Positions 33,506-45,314 of a stretch of DNA of 64,000 nucleotides are shown piece by piece. Source of the stretch: Cephalotrichum gorgonifer (lineage: Eukaryota > Ascomycota > Sordariomycetes > Microascales > Microascaceae); the NCBI GenBank assembly GCA_900312665.1, contig ONZQ02000008.1, forward strand, positions 806,001 to 870,000. The letters are read 5' to 3'. The notes under the pieces are model-generated. The model did no database searches and was not told the DNA's origin. It saw nothing but the letters and a program-made list of their open reading frames with translations. The translations under genes and the position numbers were made by a program. Numbering within the stretch: the stretch's first letter is position 1; every line of letters begins with the position of its first letter.

Positions 33506-34550
33506 GGCAGTACTGGGAATACTGAAATGTAGAGAAGCGCTACCTCATAGTGCAAAGCTTGATGGATTAGGTCAGAGCTAGACTGTCTGTTTGAAGCGAG
33601 ATTCCGGTGTAGTGGAGCGGCTTGAGGACACCGGCCTGACTATTTGTTGATGCAGGGTGAGTGAGCGGAGAAGCTGCGATGTCAACACTGGCTCGCTGCC
33701 TGGTGTGCCCAGATTCATGGTGGTTGCTCTTCCCGTTTTCTCCCCTGCTGTGGTGGCTGAGTTGCTGTCCAATCATGGGTCGGGCCATGCGAACAGGCCT
33801 TCATCCCTGTGATATTCTTAATAGCTAATAGCCCTGCCTTTACTGACTTGAAGCACCTGGGTTTCAAAGCAGTGATGTATGGTAAACACTATGTAGATAC
33901 CAGTATTGTGATAAGGTATACCATGGTCGCCATGTGTGGCCTTGTCTGCAGTTTTATGAGCGACAGGCTTCACGTACGTCAATCACACTGCGACACGCCG
34001 TGGCGGAAAGTGCAGCGTATCGTGGGGTGAAATGAGAGATTCTAACGGCGAGGGTCATTGATTTTTTTCCCGACCCATATCCGTCTTAAGACGACAGCTT
34101 GAATCCAACACATTACTAGCAGTTTTAGCTCGCGCAGCAAAGACCTCGCGGCGGACCACACGCCCGTCCGTGGTATTCCGGACCTACGCCGCACATGGAC
34201 GACCCGCAATACACCTCCCACATCAACCACCACTTACATGTGCCTACGTCCACGTCCACGATGAAGGTATCAGGGTATACACAACCTTCCTTTCTTTTAC
34301 CCCGTTTTTAGTAGTATATCATCACACAGGAGAGATCAATGTGACAATGGGTCCCACTAATAGTAGAATATTATCACCAAGAAAATTTAGCGGAATGCGA
34401 GGATAACCAGTCTTGGATGAATCGGTGCAAGTCGTGTCCCCTCTTTCCCCTCCCGCTTGCCTCCATAACTCCTCGCTACTGGAACCACGCTCCTCTGAGC
34501 AAGGAGCGAAAAAAAAAAAAGGTAACCCACTGGCTGCCTAGCCGTCTCCC
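33506..34550. other. NLR-2 promoter and 3' flank of the retropepsin-like gene
   Basis: No gene is supported. An A12 tract lies near 34510 and the right half is AT-rich. Open frames are short and lack domains. Confidence 0.45.
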
Positions 34551-35492
34551 TTAAAAATGGTGGACTTCACCATAAACCGGCACATAACTCTTCAAATTGA
34601 ATCTCCCCCAACAATGCTTGGTCAATGTCGGGTCCTCAGTGATAGCAATGTTCCGTGGCACCGACTCGTAGCGCAAGGAGTCGATAAGTCCCCTCTGCCC
34701 AAGGATGACCCCCGACCACCCGCTGGGGGCGGAGGAAAGCGGTTGCACCACTGCTATCGTCTCGATCGTGAGAAGAGTATTCGAAAACTCCATAGTGCAT
34801 GCTATTCGAACTCGTGAGCTTCCTTCGTGGACGTCAGCTTTCTGGACGAACGTGCGAAAATCGTATGATAGCATATCATCGGTGATGAAGGTGAGGTCCG
34901 CTCCTGTATCCCATATCGCGCTGACTTGAGAGATTGACTCTTGCGGCATCTGATCGTCATGGTCGACGGCTGATATCATGATATTGCATGTAACGACGGG
35001 TAAGTTGCTTTTGATAGAAGGATAGAGGGGGAGAAGGAGAGGCCTGGGCCCAGACTGACGGGGGTAAAGGACATCGGCGAAACTCTCCTTCAAGCGTTCT
35101 CTCTGTGAAGGGATCAAGGGCTTCGGGGGAGCAGCATGCTCTAGCAGACCGTGTGTGAGGATATTCCGTCCAGAGACACCAGCCCCATTGGCCTCGCGCG
35201 CCTTCATGGCCTCACGGGTTTCTTTCGCCAACTTTCGCAATGCCTGTCGTCGTTCTTCCGAGTCTCTCGTGACTGCTGGCACTACGACGGGGAGTGCGTC
35301 GGAACTCAATACCTTCGAGCATGTTTCAAGAAGTTCCGGCAGTGATGGTCTCACGGGAAGAGTAACGCGCAGTGTCGGGTGGCGTCGGCGCACCATCTGC
35401 TCGGCAACACTGAGCGCAATATAGACGTAGTTCTCTCTGGAAAGCGAAGTCAACGGGGCTCCCGAGGAGGATCTGGGTAGCTGTTCGGCCAT
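34551..35492 (-). CDS. Retropepsin-like (DTGA) aspartic-protease-fold protein
   Basis: One exon. I start at MAEQLPRSS (35492), which has A at -3, giving 313 residues; an upstream in-frame ATG at 35681 would add 63 residues rich in Ser and hydrophobics. Residues about 190-205 read SAIWDTGADLTFITDDML, with the D-T-G-A active-site loop of retroviral-type pepsins; further on, GWSGVILGQRGLIDSL matches the second conserved hydrophobic-G element near the C-terminal side of the fold. Such single-lobe domains act as dimers. No gag-like, reverse-transcriptase or integrase sequence lies nearby, so this looks like a stand-alone fungal gene rather than a retroelement. The N-terminal 150 residues (helical, Arg/Glu-rich) are not recognised. 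Confidence 0.75.
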   Translation of the reverse strand: MAEQLPRSSSGAPLTSLSRENYVYIALSVAEQMVRRRHPTLRVTLPVRPSLPELLETCSKVLSSDALPVVVPAVTRDSEERRQALRKLAKETREAMKAREANGAGVSGRNILTHGLLEHAAPPKPLIPSQRERLKESFADVLYPRQSGPRPLLLPLYPSIKSNLPVVTCNIMISAVDHDDQMPQESISQVSAIWDTGADLTFITDDMLSYDFRTFVQKADVHEGSSRVRIACTMEFSNTLLTIETIAVVQPLSSAPSGWSGVILGQRGLIDSLRYESVPRNIAITEDPTLTKHCWGRFNLKSYVPVYGEVHHF

Positions 35493-36723
35493 TATGAAGG
35501 AAACGTGGTGTTGTCTGATGTAGCGAATCGTCCAAGAAAGATTAATCAATAAGTGTGGAAAGGGGAGAGGAGGGGAACAGGAGGAGGTTTGCCCATCAAC
35601 GGGTACCAGCGTCCAGCAATAAGTGAAGCCTGATAAAATAGAAGCGTACATTGATCGAGGGAAGGAAGAAGTTGAGGTCAACGACGTGGAAATATGTAGG
35701 AATATAGCACCCCGAAATCACTCTACAGTCAGCAGTGAGAAACGGCAGGTACAACCCAAAAATTGGCATCACGAGGACATGTACTTGAATTTATTTTAAA
35801 GTTTCTCTCTAACAAAAACACCTAATAGTAACCGCTTGAGGAGTCGTTCGATGCTGTCAAGCGATAGTGAGGGTGGTTAAAACCTTATAGAAGGGTATAT
35901 GGTCGTGCCGGGTGGTTGGATAAGCAGCTCGAGAAACTCTATGTCAGGTATCCCACCATCTAATGACAACACTCGGATTCTAGAGTAAACTTCAGCCCCG
36001 GCGTTATACTTCGAAATAGACCATAGCAAGGGAGCTGACGGAACCCTCAGCTTTCCACAAACGACAACCGTGTGTGCTAGTAGGTAGTGGTGGGTGCTCT
36101 AGGCGTATATGGCTTACACCAGAGCACGCCAGGCCCACCCGGAGCCGACCACCGACCGGATTTTCCAATCCCCCCCGGGGCCAGGCGCAAGTGGCCGGAT
36201 GCCTCACTTGGCTCTAAGTCATCCCTATCTCATACTGTTCACACACACCGCGGCGTTGGTTTTAAGAGATTCTAATCTTGGTACCTTGGCCAGTGGTACA
36301 TCAGGTGAGTGTTTCTCATAATAATGCTCTCGTGAAGGACTTTAAATACAGGAATCCCATCGCGCCCATCGTAAACGAAAATACTCGCATAAGTTTTCTA
36401 GCAAGCCTATGTTTAGGACACCCCGGCGCCACCTTGGTCTCCCCCCTACCGTTCATTCTTTCAGACACTTACGCAACCCTAGCCACCCTTACATTTGTCC
36501 CTCCACCGGTGGTACAGCTCTGTGGGTTCCCTCGAGACGAACGGGGTTAGACGGGGCGACTCGGGTTGAAGTTTTGATATCCCCGAGAATCACTTGGCCG
36601 AACCCTGTTAGCATACCCATCTTATATGCTTCATCGGAGAACCCACTCGAAGAGTAAATGGCCGAATACGCCCCCAACGGAACACCACCTCCATCTCTCA
36701 TTACCATGAACAACCCCCGAAGA
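35493..36723. other. Intergenic upstream of the retropepsin-like gene
   Basis: No gene is supported. It contains the promoter of the retropepsin-like gene on the left and the 3' flank of the small membrane protein on the right. Confidence 0.4.
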
Positions 36724-37086
36724 TCAGCGATCATCTTCACCATTATCATCGTCACCCCTACCGGAGCCGTGCTTCCTAGTACCCCTATCGTCGTTGTCGT
36801 GGTCGTGGTCGTCGTCAGAACCCGCGCTGTATCTGCACAAAATGCATCTATACAGCTTCTCAGCCCCGATCCCAAGTATGAACGCTCCGGCCGTCAGGGC
36901 CGTTACTCCGCCGACAAGTAGTAATATAAGCAAAACCCGTTGAACCTTGGGCGGTGTGCAGCAGTCATGGCCACGAATGTCGGATGCCAGACGGACGCCG
37001 GAACGCCGCAGGTTTCGAGAAGGGACGGAGCTTCGACGACGGAGAGCACGGGCTCGCCGCGAGGGGGGGTAAACTTCGCCGCTCAT
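36724..37086 (-). CDS. Small single-pass membrane protein, hypothetical
   Basis: A 120-residue frame with a good start context (CAACATGAGC). It has an Arg-rich N-terminal half (SRRARALRRRSSVPSRNLRR), one strong membrane helix at about residues 51-72 (VLLILLLVGGVTALTAGAFI), a Cys-rich stretch (RCILCRY), and an acidic tail with SDDDHDHDNDD. The positive N terminus and acidic C terminus suggest an Arg-rich side in the cytosol. I do not recognise a family. It could be a real small protein or part of a larger spliced gene; the long CAT/GTC run that codes the acidic tail could also be only a microsatellite. Confidence 0.4.
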   Translation of the reverse strand: MSGEVYPPSRRARALRRRSSVPSRNLRRSGVRLASDIRGHDCCTPPKVQRVLLILLLVGGVTALTAGAFILGIGAEKLYRCILCRYSAGSDDDHDHDNDDRGTRKHGSGRGDDDNGEDDR

Positions 37087-37761
37087 GTTGAACTTCTTGG
37101 CCTCGATCGAGAGCTTGTGTTGGGGACGAATCGGTAGAATTTTGGGGTCCGGGGTTTGTGATGTTTTGCGTGTCCTGGCGTGCCAGGGAGACTTGACTCG
37201 TGAATGGAAGAAACGGTGATAGAGGTGTTCTCGTAGGATAATGGTGTTCTGCGAATTGACGTGACGATGAGATTAACGGATATGGGGGTAATAAGGAGGC
37301 CTGGCGGATGGAAGGAGAAGGAAGGATTGAAGTGGGCTGAGAGGAGAAAAAAGGGTTGAAGCCGGCTGAGGAGACTCAAGGTGGGTGTAGGCTGAGGTTT
37401 GGATGGGGTGCATGTCGGAGCACGGCCAGTAATGGAGTAAGGCACCCTCAACACGAGGAATTCCCCAAGAGTCGCGGCAGGGAAGGCAAGATCGGGAGCT
37501 ACGCCGAGGAGAGACACCGAAAAGTATGAGTAGCAGTCGCCACCAATGGCTTCAAAGAGCGGAGTAGTGAAGCGAGGAAGGAACAATCCACACCGTATCT
37601 CGCCCGTCTACTATAGGTTATCGCACACGGGCCACAGTCATGTGCATATGGTCTTCATTTCTCATGAACCAGAAATGGGGTATCGTACAGAAAGTACCAA
37701 GAAAGTCCGCATCCCCAACCACTCAAAACTTCTCCCTCAACCGCCGACACCTCTAACCGCC
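37087..37761. other. Region between small membrane protein and GH72 gene
   Basis: No gene is supported. It includes a probable 5' region of the small protein and the 3' flank of the glucanosyltransferase gene. Confidence 0.4.
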
Positions 37762-39175
37762 CTACATCCACACCATCGCCACCATCGACGACACCACAAT
37801 AAGTAAGGCACTCACACCAAGGGCACCCCGCGCGGGGGCACCGTCCTCCTCATCCTCCTCAGCCGTTGGTTCCGAGGTAGCCGTCGGGCTGGGTGTGAAC
37901 GAGCCTGCATACGTCTCGTCCAGCGCGGGCAGCCGGACATTCCCGTCGACCTCCCACCCACCCTTAGTCGAGGTGGGGCACGCCCGCGTCGACACGGCGG
38001 AGGGGTCGTACTCCGACTTTGGGGTGCCGCTCAGCGTGATGCTCGCCCACCGCGTCTTGAGGTTGTCAAAGTCGGGCTGCCTCGGGGTCGGCGTGCCCTT
38101 CCTCGTGAACCCGTCGTGCACGTCGCCCGTCTCGACGCCCAGCTCCGCAGGCTCCCCATACGACACGATGCCGTACTGGTTCTGTTCGAAGATCCACTCG
38201 TACACCATGGCGCCGCTCCAGTCGTCCACCATCGGCTGGCTAAAGATGGCGTCCATGTCCTCCCACTTGCGAGGCTCCGGCCCCGTGATGCACCCCGTCT
38301 CGGAGAAGAAGATGGGCACGGGGAACTGCTCTGCCATCTCCTGCAGGACTGGGTACCCCGAGGCCTCGTAGGTGTTGGGCGTGCACCACTCGTAGGCGTT
38401 CAGGCCGAAGAAATCTACAGTCTCGGAGCTGTTTCCGCCGCAGGTGAGGTAGTCCTGTAGCATGGGACGCAGCTCCGCGATGTCAGCGGCGGTGTAGCCG
38501 ACGGGGACCTTCCGGTAGCCCTTGCGGTCTCGGTAGGCCTTCATATCACGGACAGCAGCCTTGATGAAGGGGGCCGAGAGGGACTGGTCGGACTTTGCGA
38601 TGATCTCGTTGCCGACATAGAGGGCCATGAGGTTGTCGTATTTTATGAAAGTGTCCATGACGGCGGAGTACATTTCGAACTGGGTTGTGTTCCAGTAGGA
38701 ATTGTACTAGGGGATGGTGTTAGCAGAGACGGGGGAGTCAGGCCATTGGGGAGGAGGGTAGACACCGGCCAGGCTTACCGGTTTGATGAAGGTTGGGAAG
38801 GTGTCCATGTCAAGGGTCACGTAGATGCCGGCTTTGTCAAACACGTCCATACAACCGTCGTGGTTGGCCTTGGGGTCGACATGGTACACGCGGATGGTGT
38901 TGACACCCAGCTCCTCCATGAGCTTAACATCCCTAGCACACTGCTCCGAGTCGATCAGGGGATCGTTAGGGCGCAGTTGATATGACATCCCTGGACAAAG
39001 GTTAGTGTTGAGTGCGATGTGATCCTCCATGGTAGGCAGCCCGTAGGGCAGGACACCAACCCTTGATGAAGAACTGTTTGCCATTAGAATCGTAGAACTT
39101 GTTGCCGTACGTCTCGATGGTGGGGAGGCCATATACGGCGGTGAGGCCGGCGAGGAGAGCCCACGTAGATCTCAT
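37762..39175 (-). CDS. GH72 beta-1,3-glucanosyltransferase, GPI-anchored (GAS/GEL family)
   Basis: Three exons, 39175-39061, 38990-38779 and 38706-37762, give 423 residues. A signal peptide (RSTWALLAGLTAVYGLP) leads to the catalytic domain: FYDSNGKQFFIKGMSYQLRP spans the first splice, and NTIRVYHVDPKANHDGCMDV follows. The two catalytic glutamates are in ALYVGNEII (acid/base) and PIFFSETGC (nucleophile); VDFFGLNAYEWC is also typical. The C terminus has a Ser/Thr/acidic spacer and a hydrophobic tail (ALLIVVSSMVAMVWM) expected to be replaced by a GPI anchor. There is no X8/CBM43 Cys-rich domain, so it belongs to the GEL1-like subgroup. The enzyme elongates and branches beta-1,3-glucan in the cell wall. 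Confidence 0.94.
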
Positions 39176-40236
39176 GGTGTCCGGTGTTTTCTATGAGATG
39201 GGAAGTGAGGAGGTTTGAGATGGCTCTAGTGGGGATATGGGGGTGTAAGAGACTGAGACAAGAGTGGAGGGTCAAGAAAAAAGATGGGGATGTAACGAAG
39301 ATCAACGGGCCCACGAATGGAGAAAATCCGGGGTAGCGTGCAATGGGAAACAAACGATTGTCGTGTGTGGGGCCTTTTCGAAAGAAAACGCGAAGGTGAT
39401 TCCGATCTCAACGTGCCGTCCCTTCCTCACTTAATTTACTCCAGTGGCGATGATGGAGGTAAAAACAGGGAAACAAAGGAGTGGCAAGTATAAACCAGCC
39501 TTAATATGATTACAGGGACATATCGCCATGATCGAGATCTTCAATTAATTCATGCTATCAAGCAGGATTCCCCCTCATTCTCGAGAAGACCGGATCCTCT
39601 TCCGTCTGCCAAGAGAAAAGGAGATTAGGGGGACTCTGGCTGATACCCAAGATGGCTCGATTGGCTAACCTTATCCGGCGCGCCCACCAGTTTCATCCCA
39701 GTAGCCCATCCGTACCAGAAAAAAAAACCAAAGGCTTGTTTACCTTGCTCGCTGGCACCTTTCCCGAAATTTGGACTGTTGGAAGATCTTCCGACGATGT
39801 GGCGTGGCCGCCCCTTGATCTCTGGCGACGACAGTTGGGCGGACACGGGTTCTTTGTTCGCGATTGAAAAGGCCAGAGTACTCCTGTATAGATAGTGTAG
39901 ACCCCTGGATCGGTCGACGCTGCCTCGATTGGGGGGTCCGGCCATCCCAGCACAGCTCAGCCAGGATCCTTCTGGGTTACACCATTCATAAAATCAACCA
40001 ACCCTCCAGGCAACAGCCAGCAACCAACAACCAACGGGCCCCAGACACGGTGTTCTCTCTTTGACAAGCCAAAAGATCCAAGCCGGTTTTCTCATCTCTT
40101 ATATGTTATTAAACCTTCATACAGTTGCTCTTTTGTCCTATTTTCTCGCTCGACTGTCTTGCATTACGACGAGGACGCCTGAATGAATACACCTGAATAC
40201 TTGTAATCCAGCAGACCGATACCAGCGCACACGAAC
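39176..40236. other. Divergent promoter region between GH72 gene and a four-helix membrane protein
   Basis: No gene is supported. AT-rich sequence lies at 39420-39560, and the right end is CT-rich before the ATG of the membrane protein. Confidence 0.45.
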
Positions 40237-41314
40237 ATGGTGGAGGCACCCCTTCCATCCACCAGCCGGAGCGGCGCCGACGCCGACGAGACTACCCCGC
40301 TGCTCTCCGGCGACACCGAAGTATTACCCGATGCCGCAGAGCGAGATCCGCCCGAAGGTCAAACTGATGCCCCTCCAAGGCGCCCAAACTCCTGGGGTCT
40401 AATCGGCGCCTCCTGGATCTTACTTGCCGCGTCGTGTATCACGCTGCTGCTCCTCGTTGCCACTTACGCCATCGCCATTGTGGCCCGCCCGGAGGGCTTC
40501 TGGCTGCCTTGGCAGTTGGATGAAAGCGGAAAGTTGGCTCTGTTAGTGGTTAGTTTTCCCCCTCGGGTCTCGATTCCCCTCCTCTTTTCTTATCTTAGGA
40601 CGCCCGAGGCGCGGACTCCGTGTTAAACCGAATGCTCCCCACTCGAAAGGCCTCTTATACCGCCCGCCATACTGGGAGGGGGACGGGTACATCATCGCTC
40701 CGAATATTACGGCTAACACATCGTTCGCAGTCCTTCGTCTCCATCTGCCTCGCGAGTATAAACCTCGCTCGTTTCTCTCGCCCCACTGCTCTCAGTGCGC
40801 CAAGCCCTTCCATCGTCGCCGCCCTCATGAATCTAGTCGTCCTCGTCCCCGCCTTCCTCCTCTCCACCACGGCCCTCACTGAGCTGAATGACTCCCTGGG
40901 CTACAATAAACCTAGTTGCACGGACCATGACGACGGGAGGATCCAACGGTGCGAGGAGCTTTTAGGAATCTTCATGGTGGTTCTTTTCGTGGCGTATGCT
41001 TGTCTCGCAGTACTGGGGTAAGCCCTTCTTCTTCCCGTTTCCCCCCTTTCTCCGCTCGGCAAATTCCACGCTAGAAGCGAAGTGTGGGATATGACGGATC
41101 CAGGGAAGAGGTAACATGCTGACCATTTCGATACAGCTGGGTCGTCATCCCCGGCTTCATCATCCTCTGGACTACGAAGACGAGGGTCCTGTATGCCCAG
41201 GGCGAGTCGTGGCGGTCATGGTCCATACCCTCTGGACAGTTATCCCTCGAGGTTACCATCAAGTTTCTGCGGCAGCCTCCTGATGGGGAGAGTCGGGGGG
41301 TTACATCTACGTAG
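40237..41314 (+). CDS. Four-helix membrane protein, unknown
   Basis: Three exons, 40237-40548, 40731-41017 and 41137-41314, keep phase and give 258 residues. The N-terminal 50 residues are hydrophilic with DETTPLLSG, a dileucine-like motif common in vacuolar or endosomal membrane proteins. Four hydrophobic segments follow: ILLAASCITLLLLVATYAIA, LALLVSFVSICLASI (formed across intron 1), SIVAALMNLVVLVPAFLLS, and GIFMVVLFVAYACLAVLGWV (formed across intron 2). The C-terminal tail is short and cytosolic. I do not recognise the family. Consistent splicing through hydrophobic segments supports a real gene. Confidence 0.7.
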
Positions 41315-41805
41315 AGGTAAGGGGGAGTGGTGTTGGAGGAGGGTGATGCACGTGTCTGAGGTGTGTTATGGCTTCATGTTGCCTGTAGCACACATGACCC
41401 ACGACCTCGTAGACCCACCACTATTCTCTGGGAGACGTAATGCCCCCGGCGGCCAAGAGAGGCCAAGCATAAATTGTCGTCGAAGCATCTCTCATTTCCC
41501 TATCCCAGCTGCGCGCTAATAGTCCTCCGTGTCCCGCAAACGCTATGCCTCTCCCCGGTGTCAAAAACAATGAAAAAGACTGCCAACCCTCCCCTCTCCC
41601 CGTAACATCCGCTTCGACTCAAGTTCCCATACGCCCGCCGCCGAGTAACGTGCCCTCTCCTGGCTCACCCGGACGGGGTTTCGCCTCACAGGCCCTAGGT
41701 CCACCCCCTGAAAGCTACCCAGGGGGCTTCCTTGGAACCCAAGAATCACGTCACACCATCAGAAGTAAAAGGAGGGGCCGGCCGTCCGAACGACGTGGTG
41801 GGCCC
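41315..41805. other. Convergent 3' flanks
   Basis: The four-helix protein gene and the 4F5 gene both end here. No gene is seen. Confidence 0.45.
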
Positions 41806-42396
41806 CTACTTCTTTACTTCGCCGGCGGCAGCCTTCCGGGCCTCGGCTAGAAAGATCACAAGACGTCCGCCGTTAGTTGACTTCGTCTCACCCCGCGCAC
41901 CAAGGGGTAGAAGGTTGTTTTGGTTAGGGGGTAGATGGTGGGGACGGGAGGGGCTTACCGGCAGCCTGCTTCTGGCGCATGATCTCGGCGGCGGACGCCT
42001 TGTCGCGAGCCATCTCGGAGCCGCTCTTGGTGTTGGCCTTTTTCTGTACACGAGAACTTCAGGTTAGGAAAATGGTTTCCGGCCTTTGGGAATAGCCTCT
42101 TAGCTCTGTCGCACAGTCCCTGTCCCCCTATCTCCCCCCCTCTCCCTGTCTCGGAAATGAGGAAAGATACAGGAGGGGCACCTGGCGCCGTGGCCTCCAA
42201 AGTCACCATCTCTAAGAGCCTCTTATCAGGGAGATATCTTGAGAGATGGGCCTCCATACGTTGAGGACGGGGCGTTGGTGGCCCGTGTCCAGCCATATCC
42301 ATCCATTTCGCTAGGTGGAGGGTATTTGCCTACCTGCGCAGCCTGCTTCTTCAGGTTGGCCTCACGGGACTTCTCGCGCTGGTTGCCACGGGCCAT
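41806..42396 (-). CDS. 4F5/SERF family small basic protein
   Basis: Three exons, 42396-42334, 42043-41959 and 41846-41806, give 62 residues. The spliced protein begins MARGNQREKSREANLKKQAA and continues KKANTKSGSEMARDKASA and ending EVKK, the clear pattern of the 4F5 (small EDRK-rich factor) family. Relatives modify amyloid aggregation and associate with RNA or the nucleolus; the exact role in fungi is unknown. The first intron is long (290 bp) relative to the 63-bp first exon. No single open frame shows the gene. Confidence 0.9.
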
Positions 42397-44739
42397 TTTT
42401 TTTCGTGGGTTTAAGAAAAAAACCGGAGTTTTAACGACACGACTCTACGAGTACAAGGACACAAATCAGATAGCAGGGGTCTTGGCCGTGGAAATGTCGG
42501 AAAGAGAGAAGAAAGGTTGTGAGGTCGTTGAAGTGGGGGGCGTGCAGGTAGAATCAGAAGGTTTGGGAATGTCGTCGCCTGGGCGAGATCATTGGTTTTT
42601 AAACGTCCGGCCCTCTTTGCCACCTTTTTGAGGCTGGGGGCGGTGCCACGGGCATGCGATCCCGAGTGGGTTCCCTCGCAGGGATTTTGGGCCTAAGCCG
42701 AACAAGGGTGGGCGACATCCTGGGCCAAGCAAGTACCCTCAACATATACTTTCAGCCCTAAGGTACTCCGGGCGCTCCCGCCCCCTGAGTCAGTGGACTC
42801 AGTGTTGCTAAAATTATCTAGAAGTGAAAATATACTGTATGATGACAAAGGTAACAAAACATATTATATGACATACTGTTCATAGCTAGGCCGTTTTATA
42901 TGTCCAAAACAGTGTTCTTCGTGGCTTACTCTGACAAAATTGTCATTCCATCCCCCAAAGCCAAACGTTGCGCCCCATCAAGGTTGGCGGTAATTTTGTC
43001 TCACCTCAGGACACAGTCAACCGCGAACCCTTTCATCCGTAGGCTCCGAGCGGCGGGTGCCCAGCGGGGCTATGCCGTCCTGATGATAAATTGGCGCCGG
43101 TAGCCTTCCACTGTCCGATCGAGCGCGGTTAACGCCGACCGTGTGTCTTTATTTAGATTGTCGAAAGTAATTATTATCATTTCAACACTTCCCATCGAGT
43201 CAGGCCACTAATACTACTCAAGTATACGCGCCTTGAAAGTCGAGGGATGGGGTCTCGGGAATGGGTGTCGCGCCAAGACAGGAGCATGGATGTTTTCTCG
43301 GTCCTGTGCTAGGCGACCTTTTCGGTCCGTCGCCCTCCACATCGCGATAGACCCGGCGTAGCAGGACAACAGGCTATGCGTTTTGAACATCAGGTGAGCT
43401 GGCTGGCCCGAGAAGCTGCCCCAGTTTCAGGACATTCAGGGTGGTGGGAGATGGAATGCGCGATACTGCAGAGGACTAGTTAGGTACATGTCCTCAGTTG
43501 TATGCTGCCAGTCTGATCTGGACCGTCGTAGCCTCTCTTGGCCCAAAAAAAAAACCGTCTGTTGGAGACGACTTCCTCCTTTCTTCTCATGATAACTCAA
43601 CCCACGCATCAGTGCTTCATCTTCGGGTTCGCTCTCCATACATGATATCATGGCATTGATTCTCCCAACAAATCAGGGTTATGGTGTGCGCTGCGAAACT
43701 CTCTGAGCGCCCCAGATCCAGGTTCGGGAGTGCGCTCACCCATTTAGCCCGTTTTACACAGACGGCCAAAAAGAAACCTGAAACCCGATTTGGACTCACG
43801 CCATCCAATCGCACCTTCCCACCCCACCCGCAACTTCCTAGAACAGCACGACCCTGGCCGAGCCTCCACATGGGATCAAAAAATCGGGTCAGGAACATCG
43901 GCGGCAATCCGGTACCCATTGGACGACAAGCGGCGATCAACGATTTCTTCGTCAATGCTTGTCAATTCATGTACTCCATACCACTGCTTGTCACCCAGCC
44001 TGACTGGTCCACACAGGCCCACACGCTCAACCCGGCCGAAGAGACCCCCTGCTTGATTCTACTACACTTTGAAGGAATGTATTAGCCGCCAGATGAAAGC
44101 CAGTCGACCCGTCTGCTCTCTTCGCCTCCAACGATGTCGAACACGCTACGCGACGATGCCGGCGGGAAGCGAGAATCGGTCTTAGCACGTCTCTCCGGCA
44201 GTGGGCCGCGTTTCCACTCACGCGCAGATGCGAAGATACTCTAATTTCTGTAGGCGCCGCAGATTAAGGATTAGGGATCTCCGGTGCAGCTATCGGCGAC
44301 GTGTGGAACTTTCTAACAACCTCTCATCTTTTCGGCCTCTTCTTCCTTCGGGTATCAACCACCAGGAGAACCACCCCACACGCCCCCCTTCCTTCCCATA
44401 CTTAGAAAGAAAAGATGGAACCAATACAAGTATACATCCATCGGTAACGGAGACACATGGCCGGCCGGAAACCATTGGCCACGGCTCGTCTCGAGGCGTT
44501 TAGCCAGCATCCCCCCCAACCCGCGAATCAATGGACCCGCGCATCGATGATTCTCTTTTGAGTTCCCCCCGGCCAGATCTCGGGGACCCACGACGGGCCT
44601 TGTTCCTGGTCCATTCGTTTCGCTTAGGTACCGTACCGGGGTGTGTGTGCAAGAATAGAAGATTTCCGGGGACGCTGGAATGGGCCAGGGGGTGGTGATA
44701 ATTGGAAAGTGTCCCGTCTGTATTAAAGGACTCCCCTCC
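42397..44739. other. Long intergenic region with no supported gene
   Basis: From 42800 to 43250 the sequence is AT-rich and without open frames. The rest contains only short frames lacking domains. It is the upstream region of both the 4F5 gene and the DUF7598-like gene. Confidence 0.45.
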
Positions 44740-45180
44740 CTCATGCCTCTTTCTTTTTATCCATTGAAGAATCGACGAGCAGTGATACCTTTTCCTTTCT
44801 TCATTGACTCATCCCAGCGGGCTCTTTCCTTGTTTCCTTTTCCTTTTCTTTGACGCTGGCCGCTTTTTTTTGTTTCAAGTAGTACCCGTCTCTTCATAAT
44901 CATCTATCCCCACCCAGAGACTCTCTTTCTTGGTCTCATTCTTCATTGAAGCAGGCTATTCATATACTACTATTCTTCTCTTCACCCTTGTGATCAGCCT
45001 GGAGCTGGTCCTCTCTTACCTTTTGGAACCTTAGTCCTCCCTTCCTTCCGTCCTTCCTTTACTCGTATCTCTTCCAACTACAAACTGGGGATACCGCAAA
45101 CTTCCTCCAATCTGCGAGTCAGACATCTAGTCATATTACAGCCACGGTCGCCACCAGTCAGTCATAATCGACGAAGAAAC
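44740..45180 (+). promoter_or_regulatory. Pyrimidine-rich leader upstream of the DUF7598-like gene
   Basis: Over about 400 bp the plus strand is strongly enriched in C and T, with runs such as CTTTCTTTTTATCC, CCTTGTTTCCTTTTCC and TCCTTCCGTCCTTCC. Such tracts precede transcription starts of strongly expressed fungal genes. The sequence between it and the ATG at 45315 includes a GTAAGT-like site at about 45214 and a CAG at about 45293, so an intron in the 5' leader is possible. Confidence 0.5.
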
Positions 45181-45314
45181 TTATACTGCGGGTCAGTTCT
45201 ACGCTCTCTTAGGTGTAAGTCAAATCATACAAATCCCATGGGGTCCATCTTCCAAGCCCTCTTCCCATGCTAATTCTCACCTCCCCATACAGGGCTCATC
45301 TCAACCTCGCAAAG

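Noticed and set aside
34551..35681. Remnant of an LTR retrotransposon around the retropepsin-like gene
   Set aside because: No paired long terminal repeats, reverse transcriptase, RNase H or integrase sequence was found in the flanks.
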